Shown piece by piece: positions 1-8,420 of a stretch of 64,000 nt of DNA; the stretch's first letter is position 1; each line of letters starts with the position of its first letter. The stretch comes from Candidatus Rokuibacteriota bacterium. Its GTDB lineage: Bacteria > Methylomirabilota > Methylomirabilia > Rokubacteriales > CSP1-6. A program made the position numbers and the translations under genes. Where the stretch lies: NCBI GenBank assembly GCA_003220435.1, contig QHSL01000005.1, positions 5,993-69,992 on the forward strand. Reading direction: 5' to 3'. The notes beneath the pieces were generated by a model. It searched no databases and was not told the DNA's origin. It saw nothing but the letters and a program-made list of their open reading frames with translations.

Positions 1-47
1 TCGTCCAGCAGGGCGAGACCGACCTGATCGTGGCGAAGCGTCCGTGA
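1..47 (+). CDS. C-terminal end of a MaoC-like protein (partial)
   Basis: Only the last 14 codons and the stop of a gene that starts before the window are present, read from base 3. The tail VQQGETDLIVAKRP closely parallels the C-terminus of the next gene (VQQGKFTFLVAKRP), so this is very probably a paralogous hot-dog/MaoC-like protein in tandem with it. The stop overlaps the next GTG start in a GTGA junction, so the two are probably translated from one message. Nothing can be said about its N-terminus. Confidence 0.7.
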   Translation, partial: VQQGETDLIVAKRP

Positions 48-457
48 GCCGCACCTTCTTCGAGGACGTCGTGGTCGAGAGGATCCAGGAGACGCCGGCC
101 ATCACCGTGACGGAGGCCCACGTCGCGATGTACCTCGGGGTCACGCGCGAGCCGGCGCTCGACCACGGCGCGGTCCCGGAAATCCTGCCCCTGTGCCTGT
201 CGGTCGGGCTGGGCTGGCGGACCAAGGAGCCGCCGATGGTCGTCCTCGCCTTCGTCGGGCTCGAGTGGCAGATCGTGCGCGAGGTGCGGGTGGGCGACAC
301 GGTGCACATCCGCTCGCGCATCAGCTCCAAGCGCCCGATGCGCGACGGTGGCCTCGTAGTGGAGGACCGCACCCTCGTCGACCAGCACGGCGAGGTCGTG
401 CAGCAGGGCAAGTTCACGTTTCTCGTCGCCAAGCGACCCAAGGAGGCAGTGGCATGA
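44..457 (+). CDS. MaoC-like hot-dog domain protein
   Basis: This 137-residue protein has the single hot-dog layout of MaoC-like dehydratases: an N-terminal strand with ITVTEAHVAMYL (about residues 24-35) and the VRVGDTVHIRSRI strand (about 83-96). Members hydrate enoyl thioesters or act as related CoA-handling subunits. I do not see the Asp...His hydratase dyad, so the activity is uncertain and a non-catalytic or thioesterase-like role is possible. The GTG start overlaps the upstream stop (GTGA) and its stop overlaps the ilvD start (ATGA), implying a coupled operon. It looks like a duplicate of the truncated gene before it; the pair may form a heterodimer (inference). Confidence 0.75.
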   Translation: MSRTFFEDVVVERIQETPAITVTEAHVAMYLGVTREPALDHGAVPEILPLCLSVGLGWRTKEPPMVVLAFVGLEWQIVREVRVGDTVHIRSRISSKRPMRDGGLVVEDRTLVDQHGEVVQQGKFTFLVAKRPKEAVA

Positions 458-2127
458 CCTTCGACCCGAGGCACCAGAGCAAGACGCTCCTCGACGGCGC
501 CGATCGCGCCGCCGCCCGCTCGTACTTCAAGGCCATCGGCTTCACCGACGAGGACCTCAAGCGCCCGCTGGTCGGCGTCGCCCACTGCTGGATCGAGGTC
601 ACGCCCTGCAACTGGAACCACCGGAAGATGGCCGAGAAGGTGAAGGAAGGGATCCGCGCGGCCGGCGGCACCCCGATCGAGTTCAACTCGATCAGCGTCA
701 CCGACGGGATCGCGATGGGCACCGAGGGGATGAAGGCCTCGCTCATCAGCCGCGAGGCGATCGCGGACTCCGTCGAGCTGGTGGTCCGCGGCCACCTCTT
801 CGACGGCTTCGTGGGCATCTCCGGGTGCGACAAGACCATTCCGGCGATGGTCATGGCGATGGCCCGGCTCAACCTCCCGAGCGTGATGCTCTACGGGGGC
901 TCGATCGCCTTCGGCGAGTACAAGGGCCGCCGGCTCACGATCCAGGAAGTCTTCGAGGCCATCGGCGCCTTCAACGCCGGCAAGATCGACGCCCGCGAGC
1001 TCAGCGAGATCGAGGGCCGCGCCTGTCCCGGCGCCGGCGCCTGCGGGGGACAGTTCACCGCCAACACGATGTCGACGGCGTTCGAGATGCTCGGCGTGTC
1101 GCCTATGGGCTTCAACGGCGTGACGGCGGTCGACCCGCGCAAGGAAGAGGTCGCCTTCGAGACGGGCCGTCTGGTCATGGATCTCCTGAACAAGGGCCTC
1201 CTACCACGCCAGATCATCACCAAGAAGGCGCTCTACAACTCGATCGCCGGAGTCATGGCGACCGGCGGCTCGACCAACGCCGTCCTGCACCTGCTCGCGA
1301 TCGCCAAGGAGGCGGGCGTCAAGCTGGCGATCGACGAGTTCGACAAGATCTCTCGCAAGACGCCGCTGCTGGCGGACATGCGGCCGTGGGGCAACTACAC
1401 CGCGCCCGAGATGCACGACGCCGGCGGCATGGGGGTGGTGGCCAAGCGACTCCTCGAAGCCGGCCTGCTCTATCCCGACGAGCGCACGGTCACCGGACGG
1501 ACGATCGGTGAAGAAGCGCGCGGGGCCCGCGAGGCGCCTGGGCAGAAGGTGATCCGGCCGCTGTCCAACCCGATCAAGCCCGAGGGCGGGCTGGCGATCC
1601 TCAAGGGTAATCTCGCGCCTGAGGGGTGCGTCGCCAAGATCTCGGGACAGAAGCGCGATTTCCATCGCGGGCCCGCCCGCGTGTTCGACCGGGAAGAGGA
1701 CTCGTTCCAGGCTGTCAAGGCCGGGAAGATCAAGCCCAACGACGTGATCGTGATTCGGTGGGAGGGCCCCAAGGGCGGTCCGGGGATGCGCGAGATGCTC
1801 CACGTGACGGGCGCGCTCCAGGGCGCCGGCCTCGGCGACACCGTCGCGCTCATGACCGACGGGCGATTCTCCGGGGCGACCCACGGGTTCATGATCGGCC
1901 ACATCGCGCCCGAAGCCGCCGAAGGCGGCGCGATCGCGGCGCTCCGCAACGGCGATACGATCGTGATCGACATCAAGAAGCGCAAGCTCGACGTCGAGCT
2001 CTCGGCCGCCGAGCTGAAGAAGCGGCTCAAGTCCGTGAAGCGGCCCAAGCCGCGCTATACCTGGGGCGTCCTGGCCAAGTACGCCCGCCTCGTCTCCTCG
2101 GCATCCGATGGCGCCGTCACGGGTTAG
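454..2127 (+). CDS. ilvD: Dihydroxy-acid dehydratase
   Basis: IlvD converts 2,3-dihydroxy-3-methylbutanoate or -pentanoate to the 2-keto acids that precede valine and isoleucine, in the cytosol, using an Fe-S cluster. The 557-residue length is typical. The three cluster cysteines are at about C52 (PCNWN), C125 (GISGCDKT) and C197 ([11 protein letters not shown]). The C-terminal swivel half ([21 protein letters not shown]) is intact. The ATG at 454 overlaps the preceding stop as ATGA; in-frame codons further upstream lie inside the MaoC gene and are not needed. The related sugar-acid dehydratases (Edd/XylD) are the alternative, but the length and the [14 protein letters not shown] segment favour IlvD. 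Confidence 0.95.
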   Translation: MTFDPRHQSKTLLDGADRAAARSYFKAIGFTDEDLKRPLVGVAHCWIEVTPCNWNHRKMAEKVKEGIRAAGGTPIEFNSISVTDGIAMGTEGMKASLISREAIADSVELVVRGHLFDGFVGISGCDKTIPAMVMAMARLNLPSVMLYGGSIAFGEYKGRRLTIQEVFEAIGAFNAGKIDARELSEIEGRACPGAGACGGQFTANTMSTAFEMLGVSPMGFNGVTAVDPRKEEVAFETGRLVMDLLNKGLLPRQIITKKALYNSIAGVMATGGSTNAVLHLLAIAKEAGVKLAIDEFDKISRKTPLLADMRPWGNYTAPEMHDAGGMGVVAKRLLEAGLLYPDERTVTGRTIGEEARGAREAPGQKVIRPLSNPIKPEGGLAILKGNLAPEGCVAKISGQKRDFHRGPARVFDREEDSFQAVKAGKIKPNDVIVIRWEGPKGGPGMREMLHVTGALQGAGLGDTVALMTDGRFSGATHGFMIGHIAPEAAEGGAIAALRNGDTIVIDIKKRKLDVELSAAELKKRLKSVKRPKPRYTWGVLAKYARLVSSASDGAVTG

Positions 2128-2158
2128 TGCCCGAACGTCGGGCACCGGAGGCTCGGAG

Positions 2159-2815
2159 GTGTCCCGACGGCCCGAGGATCCCACTGACAGGCTGAGCCCG
2201 GCCTTCCTGGAGCTGCTGAAGGCCGAGCCGCTCGCCACGCTCACCGTGCTCGACGCCGGGACGGGCGCGGGCCGGCTTGCGCTGACGCTGGCCCCGCACT
2301 GTCGGGCCGTGGTCGGGATCGACCGCGAGGCCCGGTCGATCGAGGAGGCGCGCCGGCGCGCCGCGGCGGCCGGGCTCTCGAACGTCCGCTTCGTCGTCGG
2401 CGACATCGAGGTGGAGGAGTACACGCCGTTCAAGCCCGAGCTGGTCACGGCCTATCTCTGCATGTCCGACGCGATCGCCGAGCGGGCCGGGCGGGCGCTG
2501 CGGCCTGGCCAGGTCTTCGCGTTCGTCGCGCTGCACCCCGACCAGTGGAAGGAGACGGGCCGCCCGTCGCGCTTCGCGTACGCAGAGACCGGCGCCCGTC
2601 GGGTTCTGAAGAAGTACGGATTCACCGTCGAGCACCTGGCGGTGGAGCGCGACGTGAAGTCCTTCGCCTCCGTGGAAGAGGGGCTCGCCGCCGCGGTTGG
2701 GCTCCAGGAGAAGTGGCGAGCCGACGGTCGCTGGTTCCGTTACGTGAAGTTTCTCGAGGACGGCGGACGCACGCTCACCCATGCCCATCTCGTCGTGAAG
2801 GCGCGCAAGGCGTGA
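2159..2815 (+). CDS. Class I SAM-dependent methyltransferase
   Basis: A 218-residue protein with the Rossmann motif I LDAGTGAGRLAL at about residues 31-42, followed by an acidic end of strand 2 (VGIDRE), so it should bind S-adenosylmethionine. The substrate is unknown. I chose the GTG at 2159 because GGAGG lies at 2147-2151 with 7-base spacing; an in-frame ATG at 2108 would overlap ilvD by 20 bases and has no such site. Its stop overlaps the queG start (GTGA). Small proteins of this kind resemble RNA or small-molecule methylases. The operon position beside queG hints at nucleic-acid modification, but that is inference only. Confidence 0.75.
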   Translation: MSRRPEDPTDRLSPAFLELLKAEPLATLTVLDAGTGAGRLALTLAPHCRAVVGIDREARSIEEARRRAAAAGLSNVRFVVGDIEVEEYTPFKPELVTAYLCMSDAIAERAGRALRPGQVFAFVALHPDQWKETGRPSRFAYAETGARRVLKKYGFTVEHLAVERDVKSFASVEEGLAAAVGLQEKWRADGRWFRYVKFLEDGGRTLTHAHLVVKARKA

Positions 2816-3912
2816 CGCTGGTCGCTCGCGCGCTGGGCGAGGCGGTGAGAGCCCACGCGCTCGAGCTGGGCTTCGACCGGGTCGCGATCGGGCCGCCGGA
2901 GCGCCCGGAGCACGGCGCGGCGTTCGAGCGCTGGCTCGACGCGGGTTACGCCGGCGAGATGCGCTATCTCGAGCGCACGCGCTCCGACCGTCTCGATCCG
3001 GCACGCCTCCTGCCGGGCTGTCGCTCGGTCGTGGCCGCGGCGGTGAGCTACAACGCTTCGACCACCAGCGCTGAGGGGCCGACCGTCGGGCGCGAATGCG
3101 CCCCGACGGCACAACAAGAAAAATGCGCCCCGACGGCAAAACAAAAAAACTGGGACGGCGTTGCCCGCTATGCACGCGGGCGCGACTACCACGACATTCT
3201 CAAACCGCGTCTCGTCGCCCTCGGCGCGTTCATCCACGAGGCCGCCGGCGGCGAGGTCAGGAGTCGCGCGGCCGTCGACACGAGCGCGGTCCTCGAGCGC
3301 GACCTCGCGGCCCGCGCGGGCCTGGGCTGGATCGGCAAGAACACGAACCTCCTGACGCCGTCGCTCGGATCCTACTTCTTCATCGGGATCGTCCTCACGA
3401 CCGCCGAGCTGACCTTCGACGAGCGCCAGACCGACCGCTGCGGCACCTGCACGGCGTGCCTCGACGCCTGCCCGACCGGCGCATTCGTGGGGCCCTACGT
3501 CCTCGATGCCCGGCGCTGCATCTCGTACCTGACCATCGAGCACCGCGGCGACGTGCCGGGCGAGCTCCGCGCTGGAGTCGGCGAGTGGCTCTTCGGCTGC
3601 GATGTGTGTCAGGAGGTGTGTCCGTGGAATCGCAAGGCGGAGCCCGGGCGCGAACCCGCGCTCGAGCCGTCGGCCACGCTCGGTCCGCTCGAGGCGCTGC
3701 TCGACCTCGACGACGAGGCATTCCGCGCGCGGTTCCGCGGGAGCGCGCTGACCCGGACGAAGCGGTCTGGCCTCCTGCGCAATGCGGCGATCGTCCTCGG
3801 CAACCGCGGCGACCGGCGCGCCGCCGGCGCCCTGACCCGGGCGCTCGAGGACCCGGACGAAACCGTTCGACGCGCCGCCGCATGGGCGCTCGAGCGGCTC
3901 GCCGCGCCGTGA
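2812..3912 (+). CDS. queG: Epoxyqueuosine reductase
   Basis: QueG reduces epoxyqueuosine to queuosine in tRNA wobble positions, using cobalamin and two [4Fe-4S] clusters. The cluster cysteines are visible at about 210/213/216/220 (CGTCTACLDAC), 236 and 263/266/270 (CDVCQEVC). The catalytic Asp is at about 156 (VDTS), and a C-terminal HEAT-like repeat is present. The length of 366 is normal. Residues 82-113 form an unusual insert with poor GC content, encoded by a 27-base tandem repeat (listed separately), in the loop before the conserved RYARGRDYH segment. The GTG start overlaps the methyltransferase stop, and the stop overlaps the VOC gene start (GTGA). Confidence 0.93.
   Translation: MTLVARALGEAVRAHALELGFDRVAIGPPERPEHGAAFERWLDAGYAGEMRYLERTRSDRLDPARLLPGCRSVVAAAVSYNASTTSAEGPTVGRECAPTAQQEKCAPTAKQKNWDGVARYARGRDYHDILKPRLVALGAFIHEAAGGEVRSRAAVDTSAVLERDLAARAGLGWIGKNTNLLTPSLGSYFFIGIVLTTAELTFDERQTDRCGTCTACLDACPTGAFVGPYVLDARRCISYLTIEHRGDVPGELRAGVGEWLFGCDVCQEVCPWNRKAEPGREPALEPSATLGPLEALLDLDDEAFRARFRGSALTRTKRSGLLRNAAIVLGNRGDRRAAGALTRALEDPDETVRRAAAWALERLAAP
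3085..3148 (+). repeat. 27-base tandem repeat inside queG
   Basis: Two 27-base units lie back to back at 3095-3121 and 3122-3148. Both open with AATGCGCCCCGACGGC and end in an A-rich tail, and they differ at only a few tail positions. The first unit also pairs with CCGTCGGGCGC just upstream (from 3085) to form a hairpin. The reading frame is kept because 27 is a multiple of 3. The A-rich tails stand out sharply against the GC-rich gene, which suggests a later in-frame insertion and duplication in a tolerant loop. Confidence 0.85.
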
Positions 3913-4301
3913 GGGTGAAGCGGCTCGATCACTTCGGCGTGGACGTCGCCGACCTCGCGCGGGCGGAGCACTTCTACACCGAGGTGCTCGGGATGACGGT
4001 TGAGATGCGTCTGGCCGACCAGGTGCTGCTGCGCCATGGAGACGGCGCGTGCGCGCTGTTTCTCCGGCCGGAGCGCGCGCCGGTCGATCCCGAGCAGGTG
4101 AACCATCCGCTCGGCAAGAGCCACCACGCCTTCGAGGTCCCGTGGGAGGACCTGACAGCCGCCCAGGCACTCTTCGCGAATCGCGGCGTCCCGCATCACG
4201 CGCCGATCGATTGGGGCGACCACGATTGCATCTACTTCCTCGACCCCGACGGGAATCTCTTGGAGCTCGTGGGCTACCGTCCCAAAGCTGAGAGGACGTG
4301 A
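3909..4301 (+). CDS. VOC (glyoxalase/dioxygenase fold) protein
   Basis: A single-module 130-residue vicinal-oxygen-chelate protein. The first beta-alpha-beta unit begins RLDHFGVDVADLARAEHFY with a candidate metal His at about 8, and the last strand ends IYFLDPDGNLLELVGY with a candidate metal Glu. This pattern is shared by glyoxalase I, fosfomycin-resistance thiol transferases and extradiol dioxygenases, so the substrate cannot be read from the sequence. The GTG start overlaps the queG stop and its stop shares one base with the next ATG (TGATG), so it belongs to the same operon. Confidence 0.85.
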   Translation: MRVKRLDHFGVDVADLARAEHFYTEVLGMTVEMRLADQVLLRHGDGACALFLRPERAPVDPEQVNHPLGKSHHAFEVPWEDLTAAQALFANRGVPHHAPIDWGDHDCIYFLDPDGNLLELVGYRPKAERT

Positions 4302-6607
4302 TGGACGGCGAGACCGCATCCGGCGGCTGGGTCGGAAAGCCGCTGCGTCGGCGCGAAGACCGGACGCTCGTGACCGGGCGAGGGCGTTTCGTCGATGACC
4401 TCGCCCTCGCCGGCGTGCGCCACCTCGTGCTGGCGCGCAGCCCGCACGCTCACGCGCGGATCCGCTCCATCGATACGAGCGCGGCGCTTGCGATGCCGGG
4501 CGTGGTCGCGGTGATCACGGCCAAGGACCTCGGCACGATCGGGCCGATCCCGCTCATGCGGCTGGTCCCGGGCACGGTCGTTCCCGACTATCCGCTGCTG
4601 GCCGCCGGCGTCGTCAGCGCACAGGGTATTCCCGTTGCCGCCGTCGTCGCCGATTCGCCCTACGCGGCGCTCGACGCCGTGGAGCGCATCGCCGTCGACT
4701 ACGAACCCCTGGACGGCGTCGCCGATCCCGACACCGCGCTGGCGGCCGGCGCGCCCCAGGCGGTCGAGGCCAGCCGCGACAACCGCGCCATGGCCGTCGC
4801 GTGGCGCCACGGCGACGCCGAGCGCGCGTTTCGCGAGGCTGCCCACCGCGTGACGGTGACCGTGCAGCAGCAGCGGCTGGCCGGCGTTCCGCTCGAGCCG
4901 CGCGGCGCGCTCGCCCGCTGGGATCCGAGCACGGACGAGCTGACGGTGTGGACCTCGACGCAGGCGCCGTTCAGGATCCGCTCCTCGCTCGCGCGCATGC
5001 TCGGGCTCGACGAGGCGCGCATCCGGGTGATCGCGCCCGACGTCGGGGGCGGGTTCGGCGTGAAAGGCGGACCCTATCGCGAAGAGGTCCTCGTGGCCTG
5101 GCTGGCGCGGCGCCTGGGTCAGGCGGTGAAGTGGGTCTCGACCCGCGCGGAGGATCTCCTCACGACCAATCACGGCCGGGGCGGCCGGGCCACCGGCGAG
5201 CTGGCACTCGACGCGGAAGGCCGGATCAAGGGGCTTCGCGCCCGGATCCGCCAGCCGCTGGGCGCCACACTCGCGGTCACGGTCGGCGGCACTCCGCAGA
5301 ACTACGGGCGGTGCTTGCCCGGCCCCTATCTCGTCGAGCACGTCGACATCGAGTCGGTGGGCGTGTTCACCACGACGCCGCCGGTCGGCGCCTACCGCGG
5401 CGCGGGCCGGCCGGAAGCGGCGTTCCTGATCGAACGCCTCGTCGACGAAGCGGCGCGCACGCTCAAGGTCGATCCGGCCGAGCTCAGGCGACGTAACCTG
5501 ATTCCGCCGGAGCGGTTTCCCTTCAAGACCGCGACCGGTCAGGTCTACGACTCGGGCGACTACCCCGCCCTCTTCGAGCGCACGCTCGCCGCGGCCGACT
5601 ACGCCGGCCTACGTCGGGCCCAGGCGGCGCGGCGTGCGCGTGGCGAGATCGTCGGCATCGGGGTGGCCGCGTATGTCGAGCCGTCGGGCCTCGGCTGGGA
5701 GAGCGGGCTCATCCGGGTGGAGCAGACCGGCGCCGTGCTCGCGATCACCGGCTCGAGCGCCCACGGGCAGGGACACGAGACCACCTTCGCCCAGATCGTC
5801 GCCGACGAGCTCGGCGTTGCTCCCGAGGTCGTCACGGTCCGCCACGGCGACACCCACGGCGCGCCTCAGGGCATCGGCACGTTCGGGAGCCGCAGCACCG
5901 CGCTCGGCGGGTCGGCGCTCGCGCTGGCCGCGCGCGACGTGCGCGAGAAGGCGCGGCGACTCGCCGGCGGAATGCTGGAGGCCGCGGTCGATGACGTCGT
6001 CGCCGTCGACGGTGGCTTCGGCGTCATTGGCGCGCCCGGGCGCACGGTCACCCTGGCGCGCGTGGCCGAGTTCGCCTACCGCGGGCAGGGGCTCCCGCCC
6101 GGCACCGAACCCGGTCTCGAAGCGACGCGCTTCTTCAGCCCTGAGGGCGAGGTGTGGAGCGCGGGCGCGTTCGTCGTGTCGATCCGCATCGACCGCGACA
6201 CGGGCACGGTGACCCCCGAGCGGATCGTCTGGGTGGACGATGCCGGCACGATCATCAACCCGCTGCTCGCCGACGGCCAACTCGAGGGCTCGCTCGCTCA
6301 GGGCTGGGGCCAGGCGATGATGGAGGAGATCGCGCTGGATGCCGGCGGCCAGGTGCTGAGCGGCACGTTGATGGACTACGCGATCCCGCGCGCCGACGAC
6401 GTCCCGCACGCGGAGATCGGCCACGCCCACAGCCCGTCGCCGCGCAACCCGCTCGGCGCCAAGGGAATCGGCGAGGCCGGTACGATCGGGATCCCGCCCG
6501 TGATGGTGAGCGCAGTGGTCGACGCGCTCTCACCGTTCGGCGTCAGCCATCTGGACATGCCGCTCACGCCAGAGCGGATCTGGCGCTCGCTCGCCGCGAG
6601 GCGCTAG
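4301..6607 (+). CDS. Xanthine dehydrogenase/CO dehydrogenase-like molybdopterin subunit (CoxL-like)
   Basis: This 768-residue protein is the large molybdenum-cofactor subunit of the xanthine oxidase family. The active-site loop reads AYRGAGR, the form II signature, not the AYxCSFR loop of true aerobic CO dehydrogenase. The proposed catalytic Glu lies in GIGEAGTIG near the C-terminus, and the Moco-binding GGGFGVKGG is at about residues 248-256. Form II members oxidise various aldehydes or heterocycles. No FAD or 2Fe-2S subunit gene sits next to it, which is unusual because these enzymes normally need both. The ATG at 4301 has AGAGGA 4 bases upstream and is preferred to the GTG at 4298. Confidence 0.88.
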   Translation: MDGETASGGWVGKPLRRREDRTLVTGRGRFVDDLALAGVRHLVLARSPHAHARIRSIDTSAALAMPGVVAVITAKDLGTIGPIPLMRLVPGTVVPDYPLLAAGVVSAQGIPVAAVVADSPYAALDAVERIAVDYEPLDGVADPDTALAAGAPQAVEASRDNRAMAVAWRHGDAERAFREAAHRVTVTVQQQRLAGVPLEPRGALARWDPSTDELTVWTSTQAPFRIRSSLARMLGLDEARIRVIAPDVGGGFGVKGGPYREEVLVAWLARRLGQAVKWVSTRAEDLLTTNHGRGGRATGELALDAEGRIKGLRARIRQPLGATLAVTVGGTPQNYGRCLPGPYLVEHVDIESVGVFTTTPPVGAYRGAGRPEAAFLIERLVDEAARTLKVDPAELRRRNLIPPERFPFKTATGQVYDSGDYPALFERTLAAADYAGLRRAQAARRARGEIVGIGVAAYVEPSGLGWESGLIRVEQTGAVLAITGSSAHGQGHETTFAQIVADELGVAPEVVTVRHGDTHGAPQGIGTFGSRSTALGGSALALAARDVREKARRLAGGMLEAAVDDVVAVDGGFGVIGAPGRTVTLARVAEFAYRGQGLPPGTEPGLEATRFFSPEGEVWSAGAFVVSIRIDRDTGTVTPERIVWVDDAGTIINPLLADGQLEGSLAQGWGQAMMEEIALDAGGQVLSGTLMDYAIPRADDVPHAEIGHAHSPSPRNPLGAKGIGEAGTIGIPPVMVSAVVDALSPFGVSHLDMPLTPERIWRSLAARR

Positions 6608-6612
6608 CCGGG

Positions 6613-6790
6613 ATGCTCACGACCAACCGGGTCGCGGGCGGCGCGCTCGCGCTGCTCGCGCTGTTCGTCGGACAGGCTAGAGACGCCAATCGTCTTCAAG
6701 CAGGGCGAGGAGTTCGCCAAGTTCTTCAAGACCGACGCGCGCCGCCTGGCGGCGGGCGTCCGCAAGGTGGGGAGGGTCGAGGCCAAGTGA
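6613..6790 (+). pseudogene. Remnant of tripartite tricarboxylate transporter genes (tctB start fused to tctC end)
   Basis: The first part (from 6613) encodes MLTTNRVAGGALALLALFVG, like the first membrane helix of TctB-type small subunits. Around 6676 the similarity jumps to another frame (6683-6790) encoding TPIVFKQGEEFAKFFKTD and ending RVEAK at a TGA. This resembles the C-terminus of a TctC/Bug-type periplasmic binding protein. The likeliest reading is a deletion that removed most of tctB, tctA and/or tctC and left two scars. Identification rests on short segments, so it is tentative. Confidence 0.45.
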
Positions 6791-6799
6791 GCGACGTGG

Positions 6800-6805
6800 T
6801 AAGAT
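6800..6805 (+). promoter_or_regulatory. -10 box of def, near-leaderless
   Basis: TAAGAT ends 10 bases before the def ATG at 6816, and there is no Shine-Dalgarno sequence between them. A start point about 7 bases after the box would leave a leader of only a few bases. No good -35 is seen. Confidence 0.45.
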
Positions 6806-6815
6806 TTGGTCGACT

Positions 6816-7364
6816 ATGGCGATTCTGAAGGTCGCGCGACTCGGTCACCCGGTGCTCCGGCAACGCGCCGAGCCACTCGACCCCGGCGCCGTGCGCTCCC
6901 CCGGGGTCCAGCGCCTCATCGACGACATGATCGACACGATGCGCGAATACGACGGGGCCGGCCTGGCCGCCAACCAGGTCCACACGCTCCGGCAGATCGC
7001 GGTCATCGAGGTGCTCGGCAACCCGCGCTACCCGGACGCTCCGTCGATCCCACTGATGGTCGTCGTCAACCCCGTCGTGACGCCCCTCACCGACGAGCTC
7101 GAGGAGGGGTGGGAGGGCTGCCTCTCGGTCCCCGACATGCGGGGGAGGGTGCCCCGCCACACAGCGGTACGCCTGCAGTGCCTCGACCGGGAGGGCCGGC
7201 CGCTCGATCTGATCGCCAAGGACTTCTTCGCCCGCGTCATCCAGCACGAGACCGACCATCTGAACGGGATCGTCTACCTGGACCGGATGCGCGACCTCTC
7301 CACGCTCACGCACATCGCCGAGTGGAACAAGCACTGGCTCGGCATCCGTGAACAGAGCGACTGA
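6816..7364 (+). CDS. def: Peptide deformylase
   Basis: Removes the formyl group from the N-terminal methionine of new proteins in the cytosol. All three signature motifs are present in the 182-residue protein: GAGLAANQ (about 47-54), EGCLS with the metal Cys (about 100-104) and QHETDHLNG with the two metal His and catalytic Glu (about 143-151). It has no fmt gene beside it. The start is an ATG with no ribosome-binding site but with a -10-like box 10 bases upstream, so the message may be nearly leaderless. The 3' end overlaps the next GTG start by 17 bases. Confidence 0.95.
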   Translation: MAILKVARLGHPVLRQRAEPLDPGAVRSPGVQRLIDDMIDTMREYDGAGLAANQVHTLRQIAVIEVLGNPRYPDAPSIPLMVVVNPVVTPLTDELEEGWEGCLSVPDMRGRVPRHTAVRLQCLDREGRPLDLIAKDFFARVIQHETDHLNGIVYLDRMRDLSTLTHIAEWNKHWLGIREQSD

Positions 7365-7761
7365 CCCCGGCGGAGCCGGCGGGGCGGGAGCCGGCTCGGA
7401 GCGCGACGCCCGGCCCGACGCTCCGGCGCTCGCCATCGTCAGCGACCTGTTCTTCGTCGCCCGCATCCGCGAGACCGGCCGCCTCGCGGGCGTGCCGGTC
7501 GAGTTCGCGAGAACGCCCGAGCAGGTCGCGGCGTCGCTCGCCCGGTCCCCTCGGCTCGTCCTCGTCGATCTGACCGCCGGCTACGACTATGAACGTCTCT
7601 TCGGGGAGCTCGAGCGCGCGCGCCCGCCCGTGCTCGGGTTCACGACGCACGCGCTGGCGGGTCAGACCCAGCCCTGGCACCCGCGATGCGATCGCGTCGT
7701 GACCAAGGAGACGCTCACGCAGGAGCTGCCGCGCCTCTTGAGGAATGGAGTGAGGGCATGA
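7348..7761 (+). CDS. Receiver-like (CheY-fold) hypothetical protein
   Basis: A 137-residue protein whose pattern resembles a response-regulator receiver fold: a first strand ALAIVSDLFFVARI, a central VLVDLTAGYDYERL where the phospho-acceptor would sit, and a late strand RVVTKETL with a Lys. The canonical acidic pair after strand 1 is missing (only one Asp, in SDLFF), so phosphorylation is doubtful; it may be a degenerate receiver. The GTG start overlaps def, and the stop overlaps the following ferritin-like gene in ATGA. Coupling to that gene suggests a joint role, but none can be named. Confidence 0.6.
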   Translation: MNRATDPGGAGGAGAGSERDARPDAPALAIVSDLFFVARIRETGRLAGVPVEFARTPEQVAASLARSPRLVLVDLTAGYDYERLFGELERARPPVLGFTTHALAGQTQPWHPRCDRVVTKETLTQELPRLLRNGVRA

Positions 7762-8417
7762 CGTCCGAAGAGTTCGTCGCGCACCTCGACGGAGAGAACC
7801 AGCGGCGTCTCAAGAGCCTGGCCCCCGACGACACGTTGAAGCCGGAGGTCGAAGGCGAGCTGACCGTGCTCAATCTGCTGAAGGTGGCGCTCAAGAACGA
7901 GATCGAGGCCACCGAGATCGCGGCGCGCTGGCTCGTCACCACCGGCGAGGTCGACGTCAAGCTCGCGCTGGCGCGACAGGTCGGCGACGAAGCCAAGCAC
8001 TACCGGATGATCGCCGACCGCCTTCGCGCGCTCGGCTTCGACGCCAAGTCGTTCGACCCGCTCGGCAAAGGCTACGGCCCACTGTTCAACTACCTGGACA
8101 CGCTCCCGACGACCGTCGAGCGCGTCGCCGCCGGCCAGTTCACGCGCGAGGCGATCGCGGTCGTGAAGAACCGCCAGTTCATCGAGTTCTGCGAGCACGC
8201 CGGCGACCGTGAGACCGCTGCGATGTACCGCGACGTGATCGAGCCGGACGAGCGGTACCATCATGAGCTCGGACGGATCCTCCTGCTCCGGCTGGCCACC
8301 ACGCCCGAGGCGCAGGCGGCCGCCGCGGCGTCGGCGCGGAAGACGCTCGAGCTCGCCGACGAGCTCCAGCGAAAGGCTCTCGCCACCGCGGGTATCCACC
8401 ACGCCCCGGGCTGCTGA
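7758..8417 (+). CDS. Ferritin-like diiron-family protein
   Basis: A 219-residue four-helix-bundle protein with a plausible diiron ligand set: E50 (LKNEIEATE), E78xxH81 (DEAKH), E131, and E165xxH168 (DERYHHELG). Ferritin-like proteins of this kind oxidise or store iron, or act as oxidases or rubrerythrin-like peroxide scavengers; no rubredoxin domain is present. The C-terminal Cys (HAPGC) is notable. The ATG at 7758 overlaps the preceding stop (ATGA) and has GGAG nearby, so I rejected an earlier in-frame start. It is followed 3 bases later by the SirB1-type gene, continuing the operon. Confidence 0.8.
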   Translation: MTSEEFVAHLDGENQRRLKSLAPDDTLKPEVEGELTVLNLLKVALKNEIEATEIAARWLVTTGEVDVKLALARQVGDEAKHYRMIADRLRALGFDAKSFDPLGKGYGPLFNYLDTLPTTVERVAAGQFTREAIAVVKNRQFIEFCEHAGDRETAAMYRDVIEPDERYHHELGRILLLRLATTPEAQAAAAASARKTLELADELQRKALATAGIHHAPGC

Positions 8418-8420
8418 CTC

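Noticed and set aside
1201-2448. Minus-strand open frame opposite ilvD
   Set aside because: IlvD is complete with three cluster cysteines; no alternative gene is supported.
4301-6607. True aerobic CO dehydrogenase
   Set aside because: The active-site loop is AYRGAGR (form II), not AYxCSFR, and the CoxM and CoxS genes are missing.
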